Positions 61,921 through 64,000 of a stretch of DNA of 64,000 nt are shown here, in pieces. Below the pieces are notes generated by a model. It worked only from the letters and a program-made list of their open reading frames with translations, was not told the DNA's origin and made no database searches. The translations under genes were made by a program, and so were the position numbers. Origin of the DNA: Rhodoblastus sp963704565 (GTDB taxonomy: Bacteria; Pseudomonadota; Alphaproteobacteria; Rhizobiales; Beijerinckiaceae); contig OY969917.1 of assembly GCA_963704565.1 (NCBI GenBank), forward strand, positions 434,001 through 498,000, read 5' to 3'. Numbering within the stretch: the first letter of the stretch is position 1; each line of letters opens with the position of its first letter.

Positions 61921-64000
61921 ATGCACGATCTTCTCCGCGCCGCATCCGAACTCGAAAAAGGCCATTCGCTCGTCCTTTCGCGCGCGCCGGAGGGCTTTGA
62001 CGCCTTTGTCGCCGCCGATCTCGCCCGCGCCGTGGCGAAATCGGGCGAGGGGCGCTCTTGCGCGCTCCTCCATGTCGCGCGCGACAGCCAGCGCCTGCGC
62101 GCCTTTCGCGAGGCGCTGGCCTTCGCCGCGCCCGACGCGGAAATTCTGGAATTCCCGGCCTGGGACTGCCAGCCCTACGACCGCGTTTCGCCTAATTCCG
62201 CCATAGCCGCCCAGCGCATGACCGCCCTGGCGCGTCTCGCCCGCACCCGCTCCTCGCTGGAAAAGCCGCGCATCCTGCTCACCACCGTCGCCGCCCTGTC
62301 GCAGCGGCTGCCGCCGCGCCAGGATATGGCGGCAAAAAACTTTTCCGCCGCGCCCGGCGCCGCAGTCGATCTGCATGAGCTGGCCGCCTGGCTCGACGCC
62401 AACGGTTTTTTACGCGCATCGACGGTCAGGGAGAGCGGCGAATACGCCTTGCGCGGCGGCATTGTCGATCTCTATCCGCCGAGCCTGCCCGGCCCGGTGC
62501 GGCTCGACTTTTTCGGCGACGTGCTGGAGACCATCCGCGCCTTCGACCCCGAAAGCCAGCGCACCACGGCGCAATTGCGCGCCCTCGATCTGGTGCCGGT
62601 CAACGAGGCGCCGATCCTCACCGAGACGATAAAACGCTTCCGCCAGGGCTATATCGCCCATTTCGGCGCCCAGACGCGCGGCGACAGGCTTTATGACGCG
62701 GTGAGCGAAGGCCGCCGTCCGCCCGGCCTCGAACATTGGCTGCCGCTGCTCTACCCCAGCCTCGACACGCTCTTCGATTATATCGACGACGCGCCGCTGC
62801 TGCTCGACGCGCAAGGAGAAGCCGCCGCACACGAGCGCTTCGCGCAAATCCAGGATTATTACAAATCGCGCCGCAGCGTTTATGCCAGCGACCCGGCCGG
62901 CAGCAATTACAAGCCGCTGCCGCCGGACGAGCTTTACCTGTCGCCGGACGAATTCGCGCGGGCGCTGGCCAATGCCGCGACGGCGCGTTTTTCGCCTTTC
63001 GCCGCGCCCGAGGGCGCAACAAAAGTGATCGATTGCGGCGGCGCGCCGGGGCGCAATTTCGCGCCCGAGCGCAATGACGAAAACGCCAATGTCTTTCAGG
63101 CGGCGGTGGACCATATCCGCGCCTTGCAGGGCGAGGGCAAAAAAATAATCGTCGCCGGCTGGACCGACGGCTCGCGCGAACGCCTCGCCTCGGTGCTGGC
63201 CGAACATGGGCTGAAAAAGCACGAGCTTGTCTCTTCGCTGAGCCAGGCCGTGGGCCTGCGCGACGCCCGCGTCGCCTTGGCCGTGATCGGGCTGGAGGCC
63301 GGTTTCGTCGCCGGCGATCTTGCGGTCATCGGCGAGCAGGACATTCTGGGCGACCGTCTCGCGCCGCAGCGCCGGCGCCGCAAGCGCGCCGAAAATTTTC
63401 TGGCCGAGGTTTCGGCGCTTTCGGCGGGCGATCTCGTCGTCCATGTCGATCATGGCGTCGGCCGCTTCATCGGCCTCAAACATATCGAGGCGGCGGGCGC
63501 GCCGCACGATTGCCTGGAGCTGCATTATTCCGGCGGCGACAAGCTGTTTTTGCCGGTCGAGAATATCGAGCTTCTGTCGCGTTACGGCTCGGAAGATGCG
63601 GAGGTTGCGCTCGACCGGCTTGGCCATACCGCCTGGCGCGAGCGCAAGGCGCGGCTGAAACTGCGCATCCGCCAGATGGCGCGGGGGCTGATCAAGATCG
63701 CCGCCGCCCGCATGTTGCACGCGGCGCCGAAACTGACGCCGCCCGAGGGGCTTTACGAGGAATTCTGCGCCAAATTCCCCTATGACGAGACCGAGGACCA
63801 GCTCGGCGCGATCGACGCGACGCTCTCCGACATGGCCTCGGGCCGGCCGATGGACCGGCTGATCTGCGGCGACGTCGGTTTCGGCAAGACCGAAGTGGCA
63901 TTGCGCGCGGCTTTCGACGCCGCGATCAATGGCCTTCAGGTGGCGGTGGTCGTGCCGACGACGCTGCTCGCCCGCCAGCACTACAAGAATTTTTGCGCAC
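61921..64000 (+). CDS. mfd: transcription-repair coupling factor (5' part, runs off the window)
   Basis: The frame from ATG 61921 is open to the window edge (693 codons of about 1160 expected). Mfd removes stalled RNA polymerase and recruits UvrA. The UvrB-homology region is visible (ILEFPAWDCQPYDRVSPN, SGEYALRGGIVDLYPP). The RNA-polymerase-interacting domain follows (GDLVVHVDHGVGRFIGLKH, LELHYSGGDKLFLPVENI). The helicase Walker A GDVGFGKTEVALRAAF begins at residue 650. The sequence ends within motif Ia. Confidence 0.95.
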   Translation, partial: MHDLLRAASELEKGHSLVLSRAPEGFDAFVAADLARAVAKSGEGRSCALLHVARDSQRLRAFREALAFAAPDAEILEFPAWDCQPYDRVSPNSAIAAQRMTALARLARTRSSLEKPRILLTTVAALSQRLPPRQDMAAKNFSAAPGAAVDLHELAAWLDANGFLRASTVRESGEYALRGGIVDLYPPSLPGPVRLDFFGDVLETIRAFDPESQRTTAQLRALDLVPVNEAPILTETIKRFRQGYIAHFGAQTRGDRLYDAVSEGRRPPGLEHWLPLLYPSLDTLFDYIDDAPLLLDAQGEAAAHERFAQIQDYYKSRRSVYASDPAGSNYKPLPPDELYLSPDEFARALANAATARFSPFAAPEGATKVIDCGGAPGRNFAPERNDENANVFQAAVDHIRALQGEGKKIIVAGWTDGSRERLASVLAEHGLKKHELVSSLSQAVGLRDARVALAVIGLEAGFVAGDLAVIGEQDILGDRLAPQRRRRKRAENFLAEVSALSAGDLVVHVDHGVGRFIGLKHIEAAGAPHDCLELHYSGGDKLFLPVENIELLSRYGSEDAEVALDRLGHTAWRERKARLKLRIRQMARGLIKIAAARMLHAAPKLTPPEGLYEEFCAKFPYDETEDQLGAIDATLSDMASGRPMDRLICGDVGFGKTEVALRAAFDAAINGLQVAVVVPTTLLARQHYKNFCA

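Overview
The window reads as chromosome of a GC-rich alphaproteobacterium, most likely Hyphomicrobiales (Rhizobiales) and perhaps the Beijerinckiaceae/Methylocystaceae side. Supporting this are a squalene-hopene cyclase, a single-chain methylmalonyl-CoA mutase, a MucR/Ros regulator, a FeuP/FeuQ-like two-component pair, the sdhE-mfd gene order, DUF1491, DUF2336, DUF1214/DUF1254 and DUF2778 proteins, and strong G/C third-position bias. The family placement is inference; no rRNA or tRNA gene was seen.

Layout. 1-6.1 kb: end of an MDR reductase, small membrane proteins, an alpha/beta hydrolase, methylmalonyl-CoA mutase coupled to a GNAT acetyltransferase. 6.3-9.2 kb: an AT-rich accessory patch with an AbiTii-type defence gene split by an ISAs1-family IS. 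9.2-27 kb: core genes, including superoxide dismutase, oligopeptidase B, MucR/Ros regulator, a cell-cycle-type histidine kinase, a peptidoglycan-binding protein, a frame-disrupted metallo-beta-lactamase-fold gene, DUF2336, DUF1214/1254, a PepSY-like protein with FeuP/FeuQ, a lipoprotein and a transglutaminase. 27.3-36.4 kb: the most unusual region. It holds a large strand-loop-strand repeat protein ending in a Hint (intein-like) domain, its probable dedicated O-heptosyltransferase, an IS5-family element sitting at the heptosyltransferase ribosome-binding site, a DUF6165 gene, and a tyrosine recombinase plus IS91-family transposase. 36.5-64 kb: housekeeping genes, including PPK2, alcohol dehydrogenase, archaeal/eukaryal-type prolyl-tRNA synthetase, a DUF47 stump coupled to a NUDIX gene, shc, ilvD, acetate permease with acetyl-CoA synthetase (frameshifted), enoyl-CoA hydratase, a methyltransferase, kup, a quinone reductase with a TSUP permease, an NMT1/THI5-type ABC importer, a DUF2778 protein, sdhE and the start of mfd.

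How the genes work together. The permease at 47.4 kb and acs at 48.4-50.3 kb form an acetate uptake and activation module. Methylmalonyl-CoA mutase serves propionyl-CoA or ethylmalonyl-CoA flux. The heptosyltransferase and repeat protein form a glycoprotein module in which the usual autotransporter barrel is absent and a Hint domain is present.

Two themes cut across the window. First, a 105-bp palindromic dispersed element occurs three times (13243-13347, 37486-37590, 48308-48412), and two copies supply the stop codon of the neighbouring gene. Second, several genes carry single-base frame disruptions (ISAs1 transposase, metallo-beta-lactamase-fold gene, acs). These may be real mutations, recoding, or sequencing indels, and this cannot be decided from the sequence alone.
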